Source: Aphidius gifuensis
Lineage: Eukaryota; Arthropoda; Insecta; Hymenoptera; Braconidae
Direction: 5' to 3'
DNA length: 64,000 nucleotides
Assembly (NCBI RefSeq): GCF_014905175.1
Contig: NC_057790.1
Location: forward strand, 20,114,469 to 20,178,468
Shown: piece after piece, positions 51,301 to 63,595 of the stretch
Layout: every line of letters begins with the position of its first letter
Position numbering within the stretch: the first letter of the stretch is position 1
Program-made: the position numbers and the translations under genes
Notes under the pieces: model-generated
Database searches by the model: none
Told to the model about the DNA's origin: nothing
Seen by the model: only the letters and a program-made list of their open reading frames with translations

Positions 51301-53195
51301 GACAAAAGAAAATATTCTAAACTGATTTATTGACATGGATACTATTATAAATTGTAATAAAAGTTGAAAAATTTATTTATATAATACATTTATAAAATGA
51401 ATGTTTTTATTGTATTAAAATAAAATAAATTAATTACAGATTTAAATCTATGGAATAAAAGTATAAGTCAACGATGGAGAAAATTAAGAAGAAGATGTTC
51501 TGTACAAGAAACAACAGAACCACAAGAAGAATCATTGATACAGGGTGGACAAACAAGAGCTGTTATACATGGTGTTAGATCAACACCAACAAGTAGAGAT
51601 GCATCACCAGCACCAAAAACATCACGTGATAAAACATCACCAAAGAAATTATTACAAACATCATCACTTCGTTTACCAGGTAAATTAAAATTTAAAATAT
51701 ATATATTTAAATATATAAATTATTTTGTTTATATTTATTTGGTTTTTTTTTTTTCTTCAAGGAACAAGCAAAGGTATTGCCGACATACAAAATGCATTAA
51801 GAACAAAACTAAGCAAAATAAATGCAGGAATTCGTAAGAGAAAGGCATTAAGTGTAACTGAAGTATTTACACCAACAGAAAATGTATCAAATTTTTATGT
51901 ACCAAGTCCATTATCAACAGTAACATTAAATAAAAGTAATGAATCATTAAATAATGATTTAAAATCATTACCTATTTATAATTATCATGATAATAATGAT
52001 GATAAAACAAAAAAATTAAATGATAAAAAAACAACAAAAACAATAAAACATAAATATCATGATAAAATGAGTTATTCATATGATACTGATATATTTAATG
52101 ATAATAATAATAGTAATAAATATCATGGTGATACATTGAGAAGAAGTAATTCTGAACATCGTGATAATAATTCATATGAAAATATGCGTTTTCATAAACA
52201 AAAAAAATCAATTGTATATTCAAACAGTGAAACATGTGTTATGAAAAATCAAAAATATAATAATTCATATGAAAATATAATATTTAATAATAAAAAAATA
52301 TATTATGATGATGACGATGATGATGATGATGATGATGATAAATCAAATGAAGAAATTCATATACCAAGAATAAGTCCAAAAAAAAAAAGTACTGATTTTA
52401 TTGTTGGTGGTAATGTTAAAAATTATAATAGTAATAATAATAATAATAGTAATACAAATATTTATTTGTCTAAAAATGAACAAGGACCATCAAGTTTAGG
52501 AACAGATAATAATAGTCCAAATAAAAAAATAACAAATAGAAAATTTAATAGTAAAAGTATTGCAAATATATCTGGTACATCTGGTGTTAATATAAAAAAT
52601 TGGCAAGGACATCAACAACAGCATCAACAATATCAACATCAACATCATCAACAACAAGATACAGATGAAGGTTTAAATTCAGATTCAGAACTTGAAGATA
52701 TACAAGAAATAAATGAAGAAGAATCAAGATTTTGTACATTACCAAGACCTGGTAAAGGTGGTGCATCATTTACAATTTTAACATCAAGATTTTCAAAAGG
52801 TCCTGGACATAAAGGACTTGGTTTTAGTATTGTTGGTGGTACTGATAGTCCAAGAGGTAATATGGGAATTTATGTTAAAACTGTATTTCCAAATGGACAA
52901 GCTGCTGATTTGGGTACTCTTAAAGAAGGTAATTGTAATATTTTATTATTATTTTTTTTTTTCCATATTTATCTATTTATTAATATTTTATTTAAAATTT
53001 TTAGGTGATGAAATATTGTCAATAAATTCCAAACCTCTGCACGGTATGACACACGCCGAGGCAATTGCTGAATTTAAATCAATTAAATGTGGTGACGTTG
53101 TGCTACATGTTGGTCGTCGTGTATCAAGACGAAAACGTGAAAATATCAGCCAAACAACAACAGTCAATCAATCATCAAAAAAAATAATTGAATAA
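45369..53195 (+). CDS. PDZ-domain protein, IL16/PDZD2-like arrangement
   Basis: Four exons, 45369-46158, 51440-51679, 51762-52928 and 53005-53195, join in phase 1 throughout to give 795 aa. Exon 1 (MVYRGHLQTDDPHDAPRLVR start) is basic then Asn/Asp-rich and disordered. Exon 2 has ISQRWRKLRRRCSVQE, a basic helix. Exon 3 has Ser/Asn/Asp spacers, poly-Asp and His/Gln runs. The only folded domain is one C-terminal PDZ at about 685-775: GLGFSIVGGTDSPRGNMGIY, VKTVFPNGQAADLGTLKEGD, EILSINSKPLHGMTHAEAIA and EFKSIKCGDVVLHV. GLGF is the carboxylate-binding loop. A scaffolding role at membranes or junctions is inferred from the domain. A 5.3-kb first intron carries a second possible start exon. Confidence 0.85.
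46159..51439 (+). other. 5.3-kb first intron of the PDZ gene
   Basis: By far the longest intron here; others are mostly 60-150 bp. It contains an alternative start exon, TATA-like words (46530-46536 and 46652-46658), and GC-enriched blocks at about 46390-46690, 47280-47370, 47590-47820, 48905-49110 and 50130-50540. None encodes a recognisable protein. Intronic enhancers are likely. Confidence 0.45.
46855..46885 (+). CDS. candidate alternative first exon of the PDZ gene
   Basis: ATG at 46855 opens ten codons, MVLCDVCETK, then one base before the donor G|GTAATA. This phase-1 donor matches the phase-1 acceptor at 51440, giving MVLCDVCETKDLNLWNKSIS and a 542-aa isoform lacking the disordered exon 1. 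TATAAAA at 46652-46658 lies about 200 bp upstream, and the ORF follows an in-frame stop. The CDVC start could be palmitoylated; that is speculation. Confidence 0.4.
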
Positions 53196-54219
53196 TTTAT
53201 TCAAATATTTTTTTTCTTTTTCTTTTATTTAAAAAAAGAAAAAAAACAAATTATCTTACAAAAGAAATTTACATTTTTATCTATTCATTCGTAGGTATAT
53301 AAGTTTTATTCATAAGAAAAAAGAAGAAAAAAAAAGGAATTTTTATATTTAAAAAAAGTATATCTGAATCATCACCAACCGACCTCCAAAGATTGACTCC
53401 AAAAATATTTTTTACTAAAAATTTTACCGTTATTTTTTCACTTTTAATAATCATTTTTTTAATATTATTATTATTATTTTTTTTGCTAGTTTATTTAATT
53501 TGAAATTTTATCATTATTATTAAATTTATATGACAGATATATAGTAATCTAGTCGACTAGTGGTTATATTTTTACCCAGAAAGATTTTTAAATAAAAAAA
53601 TGGAAAAAATAATTATCAAAAAAAAAATATGTTTATATAAACAATGGTGATAAATAAATGAAAAAAAAAAAATTTTATATATAAATAAAAACCAGTGAAA
53701 TATGTAATAATCAAAAGAATATATTTTTTTTTGTTTTCAAAATATTTTTTTATATAAAAAATGCACCGCTATTATTTATACCACGGTGAGATTTATAATT
53801 ATTTTTTTGATGATAATAAGCAACATATCTAAAAAGTGAATTTAAAAATTAAAAATTGTCTTCCAAAAAATATTTTAGTCGACCGAATATAACATTCCTT
53901 AAAAAGATTTTCCAATGCAATATGATAAAAAAAAAAAAAAACGAAAAATGGGTGCTGTAATTTTTTAAAAATCAAATCTATAATATAAAAATAAAATAAT
54001 TATAATAATTTTTTAAAATATTAATATTAAGTTATAATATAAATATAATATTGTAAAATTAAATCAATAATATCTAAACTATAATTTCTATTTGCAAAAA
54101 CAAAATTCATTTATTTCCCAATTATTTAAATTTTATACAATAATTGTAACAATAATAAAAAGCAAAATTGTCGTACCAGTTATTTAACCAAGCACTGAAG
54201 AAAAAAAAAAAAACATCTT

Positions 54220-54260
<41 letters not shown>

Positions 54261-54331
54261 ATATGAATAATTAATAATAATAATTATGATAATTAATTAA
54301 AAATAGCAAGTAATAATAATTAAAAATTAAA
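53196..54331. other. convergent 3' region of the PDZ gene and DUF4773 gene 1
   Basis: Very AT-rich, many A/T runs and AATAAA words. No coding exon. It contains a 35-base A run listed separately. Confidence 0.55.
54224..54258 (+). repeat. 35-base poly-A run
   Basis: The longest homopolymer I found in the window, in the gap between two convergent genes. No upstream retroposed sequence or target-site duplication is obvious. Confidence 0.9.
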
Positions 54332-55722
54332 TTAAATTTCATTAATGTGTTGATGAATATTGTATGCTCGTCCACCTCTTCTTGATTCCCTCGGTACAAC
54401 TGGTAGGATATTTTTTTGTTGTACATTTGTAGTATCTGGTATTTGTGAAAATACAAATGTCGTTTTTTTACCATCACTATTACCAATCATTTCTGGTTCT
54501 TTTAATATATTATCTTGTGCACTTAATAGTTGTTTAAAACGTTCATCACTTTTATCTTCATTAGCTGGATTATTATCAAGTACCATACCACGTCCAGATC
54601 TTGATGTTGTTTTTATTGTTGTTGATAAATTTTGTTCATCTTTTTTTTTAATATCTTCATTAGCTTTATTTGTTGTTGAATTTATTTTATCATTTAATTT
54701 AATTCCAAGCCATCTTGAAAATAATGCAAGACCTTGTTCAGCACTTTCTGATACAACTGCAAATAATTCATCAGTATTTAAACTATCATCATCATCCTCA
54801 TCATCTTGTGTTGTTGAATCTGTACTTTTTGATGAATTTGATGCTTGCTCAATACTTCTATAAAATTAAAATAAATATACATTTTTTATAAAGAAAAAAT
54901 TAAATTAAATTTTTTAAATTATCAAAATTTTAACTAACAGTGGAGCATCAACTTGTTTAACTCCTCCATCAAATTTAAAACAACCCATTGAATAAATATC
55001 TAGTGGTTCTACCAATACTGGCTCTATAACAAGACAACCAGTATGACCACTTTCTTGACGTGTAACTGTTGTAAATTTAGCACAAAGATAAGCAAAATCA
55101 CCAAAATTAGCAAGTACATTCATACATGTTGGTTTATTAGCAGCATCATCTACAAAATTTATATTTAAATTTGAGAAAAAAAAAATAAAAACAAATATTA
55201 ATAATTATAAATATATAATAATAATAATAATTTAATATAAATTTTTCTAACCAATTTTAATGGTTGCATTGTGAACGGGATTATCACCATAGCTGAGATT
55301 TAATGTAACATTATTATTTTTTTGATTAATATTAACACAAGCTGGTCTTGCTTTGATACCAGGAGTAAATACAATATCAACACAACACAAATATCCATTA
55401 GCTTGATTAAGACATTTTGGTTGTGGTGCTGTTGATCTTCCTTCAGTATCATTAAGATCCCATGACAAAAGTGTCTCTGATAAAATAAAAAAAAAAAACA
55501 AAATCATTTGTATCAAAATTTATATACGATGCACATAATAACACTTGCGGAATATTTTATAAATAATTATTTATAATATATTCACAACGTGGATTAATAA
55601 ATAAATACGCTACATGATATTTAATTATTATATTAATTTTATTTATTAAACTCACCGAGTATTCCGGCTGAGGAGACTGCAACGACAGCAAGAGAAAGCA
55701 CAAGTAATAATTTCACTGCCAT
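54332..55722 (-). CDS. secreted Cys-rich protein, DUF4773 type (cluster member 1)
   Basis: Four exons (55722-55656, 55476-55252, 55149-54939, 54857-54332) join with agreeing phases to give 342 aa. MAVKLLLVLSLAVVAVSSAG is a signal peptide. The domain spans about residues 45-165: CLNQANGYLCCVDIVF, then ARPACVNIN, LNLSYGDNPVHNATIKI, KPTCMNVLANFGDFAYLCAK and GCLVIEPVLVEPLDIYSMGC. This spacing of paired Cys and a central strand-rich block matches what I recall of DUF4773 (PF15998), an insect family without known function. An acidic stretch (TQDDEDDDDSLNTDE) and a basic RESRRGGRAYN tail follow. It is the only minus-strand member. The exon 3 donor is CT|GTTAGT. Confidence 0.83.
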
Positions 55723-58652
55723 ATTTTAAAGACTAAATAGTCCAAAAATATATTTAAAAAAATTTTAAAAATATAATTGATAATATTTTTTAATTATTTA
55801 TAAAAACTGTTTTTTTTTTTATTTTTTTGTTTTTGAATAAATGAAATATACTGGTGCGCCCGCGCGCCAGAGAACAACTGAAAAACTTGTGTTAATATTG
55901 TTTATAAATTTGAAGGGAAAAATAAAAAAAAAATGATAATAATAAAAATGAAAGGTGAAATCGAAAAGAAGGAAAAAAATTTAAATTTTCAATTATTATT
56001 GAGGTGATAACGTTGTAAAATGTAAATAAAAAAAAAAAAAAGAAAAAAAGGGGGGCCCGTATCTGACAAAGGTATAAGCACAAATCTGGCAGCAAGTTAC
56101 CGGGACGTTTTACCAATGCAACACTTTTAAAATGTTAGCAATGAAATGAATCTTTAGTTGAAATGAATCTTTTCGAATGTATAAAAGTTGTATGATGATT
56201 GGCTGATATTATTCTCAATGTTATTATGGTGGGAGATATTTGAAACTGTATGGGGCATCATAATAAGTCCCTCAGGGGCAAAGAACTTTAACTGGGTTAC
56301 CGGGTGACCCCCTTCCTCTTTAAACCCGGTAGTACCAAATGATACTCCCAAAGAATCATCACATTCAAAGACCTACGATCCTTTCTTATTCCTTTTTCTA
56401 TAATTTTTGATTTTTTTTTTTTTTTATCATCATAATTATTTAAAAATATTTTTTCTTTTCTTTGTTCATACAAGTTTTTTTTTTTTTTTAAATGTAAATG
56501 AGTTTTTTTTTCCATTAGAACAGGTATTTTTTTCTATATAGCTATCTATGATGAAGAAGAATTTATAAAAATTCAAATTTCGAAGTTTTTTTTTCGAAAT
56601 TCAATATGTTGTTTTTTAAATTTTTCTAAAATTTTAATTTAATAATAATTATTAAATTATTTGTTTAAAATATTGAGCTTATTTTTATTATAACTTATCA
56701 TTTTTTTTATAAAATTTAATTTACTTGTTAAATCCTTTAAACAGTCAATTAAATTACAAATAAAAAATGATGTTTTTTTTCATGTTGATTGGACTTGCGA
56801 TTGATGATAATATTATATTTTCTATGTAAAAAAAATTTATTTATACATTGTTTTTTATTATCTAAAATAAAAAAATGATTAAACATTTTTTTTCGACTAG
56901 TCATTGTGTACATTTCAAGGTAAACAGCCTTTGAATGTCAACTTTCTTCGACCCACTGACCGGAGAAAGGTTGAGGCGACTCTTTGGCATAATACACAAG
57001 CTTCAATCTTTCAAATTTAAAAATACAAAATTATATTTTTTATTTCTTTTTTTAGCATCTATTTTCTATTCATTCACATAAAACACATTAAATTACCTTT
57101 CCAAATAACCTATCATTACTTGTTACTTTATGTTGCTCCAATAAGAAAAAAAAATTGTGAAAAAAAAAACAAAACAACAATATAAATTTTGTATAATTAT
57201 TTCAAATGTAAATAATTATTCATCTAACGAGATATTAATGATAGTATAATAAAAAATTTACAATTTATTTATTATATTTATTATTTCAAAAAATAAATAT
57301 CAATCTTGTATTTTTATATTAAATATAAAATATACATTAGAATATTAAATATTGGGGGGAATTTTAAAAATTACGGTGGAGGTAAATTTGACCGACTTTT
57401 AGATTCTTCATGTGTTGTCTACGGTGGGGGACAACTGGGCGGCATCTTCAGTTGGACATTGGCCTCCGTAAGATTAAGAGTTAAATTGTTAGCTCGAAAA
57501 AAAAAAAAAAAAAAAATTGAAAATAAAAAAACAATTAACCTGTGTTTCCAGCAAAAAAAAAAAAAAAAAATCAAAAGATAAAAAAAATTCAAAAAATAAA
57601 TATAAAAATAATTACATCCTCTTCTAAATTTTGTAAGTAAAATAATTTTTTTTTTAAATTTGTTTTGTTGATATTTGCTTTTTTTTTTTTTTTAAACAAT
57701 TTATTTGATAGATTAATTTGATAAAATGATGATTAGCATATTACAAGTTGAGGAAGTTGTTTTGTTAAAAATAACTGCACGTTTTATGTATTTTTTATAT
57801 TTAAATAAAAAAAAAAAAAAGTAGCATGACCATTTAAAGAATTTTAACTTTTCCATAATGGATTCGTTAACATTGGACATATAATGTTTATGGGGGCAAT
57901 ATATATAAGAACGATAGACAGGTATATATAGTAGGTATATCAAAGAGTTGTTGGAATGAACGGCTTTGACCGTGACCGTGATGTAGGTCAACCAGTAATA
58001 AAAATATAAAAATATCTTATTTTTTTAAGGGGGGTTTTAACCACATCCTTCCCCCGCAATAACAGAGTTTCTTTTTTATTATTATTTTTTTTAAATCCTT
58101 TTTTATATAATTTTCTTTTGGTTACAGTGATTTTAACAAGTGGCTACTTGAAATAATTTGTAGTATTTTTATTATTATTTTTTTTTGTTCATAAAAAATT
58201 ATAAATAAATTAAGTGATATATATTATTTTATTGTTTAAAGTCTCTCAACTGTAAAGATAATAATAGTATGTTTATTTTTAATTTTTACATTGTTGTAAA
58301 TAATTTTTAAATTTTATTTTATAGATATTTTCTTTTTTTTTCGAATTTCTAATTTTTAGAAATTTAATTTCGATTAATTTTTTTAATTGTTTAAATATTA
58401 TTTGACTATTGTTTTATTTTTTTTTTTTATGGATTAATTATTATTATTTTAATTATTTTTTTATTTTTTTTTTTCGATCGAAAATTTATAAAATTGTCTA
58501 ATTTCGATTTCGAATTTGTCTTATCATCAATAAATTATATATATATATTTTTTTTTTTTGCTATTCTTTTTCTATTTTTTATTGTTGTTTTATATTTTTC
58601 ATTTAAAAATAATTTATTCTTTTGTTTAAGGGTTTTAACAATAAGCTTAATA
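55723..58652. other. divergent intergenic region inside the DUF4773 cluster
   Basis: 2.9 kb separating the minus-strand member from the plus-strand group. GC-enriched islands occur at about 56040-56390 (with the near-palindrome GGGTTACCGGGTGACCC at about 56293-56309), 56925-57005, 57345-57480 and 57840-57995. None gives a convincing protein. They could be cis-regulatory modules for the cluster or old repeats. Confidence 0.4.
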
Positions 58653-60898
58653 ATGCGTTTGTCAACGGTTTGTGAATTACTATTGATATTTCTTATCATT
58701 GCATTTGGTGCATATGGAAGAGTCATTGGTAAGTTATTTAAATTTTTTTTTTGTTCTATTATATTACTTGAAAATAAATATTGTATAGAAATAACTAAAA
58801 ATAAACTATTCATTGTTATTTAGAACGTAATGGAGATAAACCAAGACAAATAGCAAAATCATTAAACAATGATAAAAACATAGGTGTGTCATTGATGTCA
58901 CTTAAAGATGCAACTGAAAATGTCAACAAATATTGTCAATGTGATGGAATTGAATGTACATGTTGTCGTGCATTTCCTTTAATTGGTATTAATATATTAA
59001 AAAATGAAGGTAATTTTACATAAAAATTATAAAATATATATTTTTAAAATAAATTATTAACAAATTTTTCTTTTTTTTTCTTTTTTAGGATGTGCAGTAT
59101 TAAAATATGTTGAAAATAACAGTCTTAAAGTACAATTAAAATATGGAGGAAGAGAATTAGCAACAAGAGTTATTAAGGGTAATTTTTATTTTTCAATTTT
59201 ATCTTTAACAAAATAATAATTTGACTACGATTAATTAAAAACAAATTTTTTTTTCAAGGTAAATCACCAGCACCAATTTGCATACCATTACCAGGTGGTT
59301 TTAGTGACTTTTGTGCTAAAGTTTATTCAATAAAACGTGAAGAAAATAATCAATTTAAAGCTTGTCTTGGTCTTGAATTAAAATCTGGTGGTGATGTTGA
59401 AGCAGCAGTACGAGTTAGCTGTTTTCGTTTTGGTCAAGAAGGAATAAAACAACTTCCAGCTGAAGATTTTCCAATAATAGCAACATCACCAAAACCAGCT
59501 GCTGATGATGATGATGATTATTTCAGTTTTGTTGATGATGACGATGATGATGATGATGATGATGAAGATGATGACGATGAAGATTCAGATGACAGTGAAG
59601 CACCAGTTAAAGATAATGTTGAAACACCACAAAAACCAGATACTGATGAGGATGAAGATGATGACGATGAAGATGATGATGATGATCTTGGTCTTGGTGA
59701 TATTAGTGAAATATTTGATTTCTTTACTGGTGGCGATGATAATAAGAAAAAACCATCATCAACAACAACAACATCACCATTTATCATTTCAACTGTTACA
59801 AAACAACCTGCTGTATCAGCACCATCATCAACATCAACAGCAAATAATAAAAAACCAGTAATTACAACATCAACATCATCAACAACAAAAACAACAACAA
59901 CTCAACAACCACCAAAAGCAACAACTAATAAACCAGATAAAAAACAAGATAATAAAACAGAAAAAATTCCAGATAAAAAACAAGAAACAATAACAGAAAA
60001 AATTCCAGAAAAAACTCCTGAAATAACAACAGAAATTGCATTAGAAACAACAACAGTACATCAGGATAATGATATAACAACTGAACAAACATTTGATAAT
60101 ACAACACCAAAAGAAGTTGGTGATGGTTTAGTAACTGAAGAATCAAGCACAACTGATACAAGTAATCCAACAGAATCAACACTTGAAACTACAACTTTTA
60201 TATCAGAAAAAATTGAAGAAAAACCAATAAAAGGATCAGAAAGTGTTGTTGATATTGTAACAGCAAAACCTGAAATACCAGCAATGGTTGTTAAAAAAAT
60301 AATTCTTGGTACACATAAAAAAGCAAGTGCAGGATCAAGTAATTTAAATAAAATTGAAAATGACAAACAAAAACCATTGATAAAACCAACAAAGGCTGAT
60401 TCAACACCAGTACAACAAGTTACACCAACAAATAACAATGATATTATTGATCTTGGTGAATTAGTTGGTTTAACTGATGATGAAGAAACTGAATCAATCG
60501 AGGATAATGATGATGATGATGATGAAGAAAATGAAGATAAGAGTAATGAAGAAGAAAAAGATGAAAATGTTGAAGTTGGAGAAACAAATAAACCAGATAA
60601 TGATGATGATGACGAGGAAGAAGCTGATATATTAGATAGTCTTGATGATGACAGTGAAGAACAAGAAGTTAATGCTGCAATAAATGCAATTGTTGGTACT
60701 GATAATAATAAAAATAAAAATAACAATAATAATAAAATAAAAATTAATGATAAAATAAGCGATAAAGTTGCTGATAATATGGCATCAAAACCAGAAGATG
60801 ATGATGCTGATTATGGTATGAATCTTGCTGAATTTATGGCAAGAGGTAGGCATATTAATCATGGAAGATCACGACAGAGTAAAGTAATGCGACTTTAA
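58653..60898 (+). CDS. secreted DUF4773 protein with long acidic/Thr-rich tail (member 2)
   Basis: Exons 58653-58728, 58824-59009, 59089-59178 and 59259-60898 give 663 aa. Signal peptide: MRLSTVCELLLIFLIIAFGA. The DUF4773-type domain covers about residues 55-190: CQCDGIECTCCRAFPL, GCAVLKYVENNSLKVQLKYG, APICIPLPGGFSDFCAKVY, FKACLGLELKSGG and VSCFRFG. The remaining 470 residues are extracellular-type low complexity: Asp runs encoded by (GAT)n, Thr/Pro/Lys stretches resembling mucin spacers, and Asp/Glu blocks. The end, MNLAEFMARGRHINHGRSRQ, looks conserved. The tail may bind cations or be O-glycosylated; this is inference. Antisense Ser-rich frames over the GAT repeats are shadows. Confidence 0.83.
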
Positions 60899-61644
60899 AT
60901 TATTTTTAAACAAAGAAATAAATCAAAACAAAAAATAATAAAAAGTAATTTATAAATTTAGATTTTATGAAAAAAAAACTGGACTTGAAAAAAAATGAAA
61001 AATTCTGCTCAATATTATTGATTATATAAAGATAATTTATTTATAATATTATTTAAAAAACATTATTATATAATTTTATTATTTTTTTTTTTAAATTTTC
61101 ATCGATTAATCAAAATTTTTTTGTTTTGTTATTTAAATGGGTTGTCTACCTCTCAATGTAAGCTATCTCAATGTAATATTTAATATAATAATAATTTATT
61201 TATTTAAAAAAAAATAATAATTAAAAAACACTATTTATCAGCCATTCAATATTTAAAAAAAAAAAAAAAATTGTATTAATTATTTAGTAATTTATTTGAC
61301 ATTGTAATTAAATATTAATAAAATAACAAATTACATATTTAAAATGAAAGTTTCGTTTGATTATTTTCATTTTATACCTATTTCCAAAAAATAAAAAGCA
61401 TGTTTGCTGAGTGTCATGTTTGAAAAAAAAAAATACCATATAACGGTATTTAAGATGTGGGTCAAAAGGCGGATCCTTGGAAGATTCCAAATTAAAAAAT
61501 AATAAAAATAACAAGTAAAAAAATCTTTGGAAAGTTATTTTTGCATAAAGATAATTTTCATTCGTGAATTTCATGTTAATCAATATCATTCAAGTGTTAA
61601 ATCTTCCAACGTAAAGAACATTTTTTTTAAAATTTTTATCTATA
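60899..61644. other. gap between DUF4773 members 2 and 3
   Basis: AT-rich, A/T runs, AATAAA words for the upstream gene. Two short direct words (CTCAATGTAA, near 61153 and 61168) are close together. No gene seen. Confidence 0.5.
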
Positions 61645-62541
61645 ATGTGTAAAATAAAATTGTGTTGTTTAATATTATTTAATTTGACATTGATGATAAG
61701 TGGACAGGAGCATCAACATAATGAAAATTTAAAATTAGAAATTGTTAAATTTCCAGGTGAGTAGTTGTTCAATCATCATCAAAATAATCAGGATAGATAA
61801 TAATTATATTATTTTATTATTTTTTAGGTTTATCATCATTAAATTCAATTTACTATGATTTAAAAAATAATGAGCCATTAAAATTATCAATAAATGAAAC
61901 TGATAAATTAACAACAAGACCATTAAAAATTTATTCAACTGGTTTACCATGTTCATGTTTTAATTTAACATGTGGATGTTGTGCTGGTATGAAAATTGAT
62001 TTTATTAAATTAAATAGTACCATGTGTACAAACATGACAGTTGTACCAGAAGAATTTGCTCTTGATTTTCATTTGTTAATGGATGAAAGAGTTATGATTC
62101 GTAATCGTTTAACAGGTAATATTATCATTAAATAAATTTATCATATTAATAAAAAATTAATATTTCATTTTGTTTTTTACAGCAAGAAATCCACCACCAT
62201 TTTGTTTACCACTATATTTTTTTCCAATAATAACATTTTGTGTTAGACTATATGATATAGTTGTGTTAAATTCAGTATTAAATATCTGCATTGATTTCGA
62301 AACGAGAATTGCTGGATGGCCAATACTTGTACTACATTTCGATTGTATAAGAATTGGACAGGGTGAATTATTTTTATCAAAACCATTTACAAATACAACT
62401 GGCTATCAAATACCACTTCAAATACAATTTTCAAAAGAACCATATGATCATGTTAATTTTGAAAATGATTATAATATAACTTATGATACTGGTTTAACAA
62501 TTGAACAAGAAAATCAAATTGGTACATTAAAAATTGACTGA
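61645..62541 (+). CDS. secreted DUF4773 protein (member 3)
   Basis: Exons 61645-61756, 61828-62115 and 62183-62541 join in phase 1 to give 252 aa. MCKIKLCCLILFNLTLMISG is a signal peptide. The domain has the C-x-C-x(5)-C-x-CC signature (CSCFNLTCGCCAG), then CTNMTVVPEEFALDFHLLMD, PPFCLPLYFFPIITFCVRLY, LNICIDFETRIAG and FDCIRIGQGE. There is no acidic tail, unlike the neighbours. A substituted NxT-rich region suggests glycosylation. Intron phases match member 2, supporting tandem duplication. Confidence 0.83.
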
Positions 62542-62842
62542 TCTACGAATAAAAATTAAATTATTTAATTATTATTTGTTATTAAGGTAGCTAAATAAAT
62601 AGATAAATAAATAAATAAATTGGAAAGTCATAAAAAAAGAAAATAAAATTTAAAAAAAAAAAAAGATATATTTATGCGACAAGTGGAAGTAAACCTGAAT
62701 TTCACTTGATAAACTGGGTCAATCGTTTTTAAAAATTCAGTTGTATTTAAAATCTTGACTAAGAAGGTTCAAAACATCTTTGAATAATTTATAAATAATA
62801 AAAATATCACTTTCAAATATTTAAAAAAAAATAAATCTAGTC
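62542..62842. other. short gap between members 3 and 4
   Basis: 301 bp holding an (AAAT)n-like run and presumably the promoter of member 4 directly after member 3. Nothing else seen. Confidence 0.5.
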
Positions 62843-63595
62843 ATGAAGATAAATAAATTTTTATTATTAACAATAATTTATTTAAGTTTTCATTTAATTA
62901 GTACTAAAAAATTTAATGATTCATCATTAAAATTAATGGATTTTAAAAATACCTTGAGGCAGGTAAATTTAAATACAACAACAACAATCAAGCCAACAAC
63001 AGAAAAAAGAGGAAGATGTTATTGTGGTAATGGTATTTGTACATGTTGTTCAAAATTTTTAATGGACACATGGAAACAAAGAGCATGTGTTGATGTAACA
63101 TATGATCCAGATGAATTTAGTTTTACTGCAAAATTATCAATGAATGAAAGAGTATTATATACAAGAACAGTATCAGGAAAAAATCCAAGACCAATTTGTG
63201 TACCAGTACCAAGAATACCAAGTGTTAGAGCTTGTGTTAGATTTTATAATATTTATTTTCAAGGTCGTAATGTGCATGCTTGTGTTAGTATGGAAGGAAA
63301 GTTTAGTGATACAACGGTATTCAAGGTGAATCATCATCATCATTATCAAGTTTTTTTTTTTTTTTAAATAAATATTAGTTATTTATTTTTTATGATTATT
63401 ATATTTTAGGTGGGATTGGATTGTTTGAGATTGGGATCAAATGGAGTTGCTGTTGTTAAACCAGAAGATGGTGGTGGATTAGGACATATTGAATATTTTC
63501 CTCAGGTACCAGAGGATGAGAGTGATGATTATGATGATGACGATGATGAAGAAGATGAAGAAGAAGAAGATGATGATGACTATCTTTCATTATGA
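62843..63595 (+). CDS. secreted DUF4773 protein with acidic C-terminus (member 4)
   Basis: Two exons, 62843-63325 and 63410-63595, joined in phase 0, give 222 aa. MKINKFLLLTIIYLSFHLIS is a signal peptide. The domain includes GRCYCGNGICTCCSKF, RACVDVTYDPDEFSFTAKLS, RPICVPVPRIPSVRACVRFY, VHACVSMEGKFSDTTVFK and DCLRLGSNG. It is the most canonical copy. The protein ends in an Asp/Glu run (YDDDDDEEDEEEEDDDDY) before LSL. Member 3 has an intron after the Cys-rich start that is absent here, so intron loss or gain occurred in the cluster. Confidence 0.85.

Noticed and set aside
59505..59861. 118-codon Met/His-rich plus frame and its antisense Ser run
   Set aside because: Other frames of the (GAT)n tract in the same gene.
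60061..60726. 221-codon Ser-rich minus-strand frame
   Set aside because: It is the antisense of Asp/Glu/Thr codons (GAT/GAA repeats) in DUF4773 member 2; the composition follows from the repeat, and no domain is seen.
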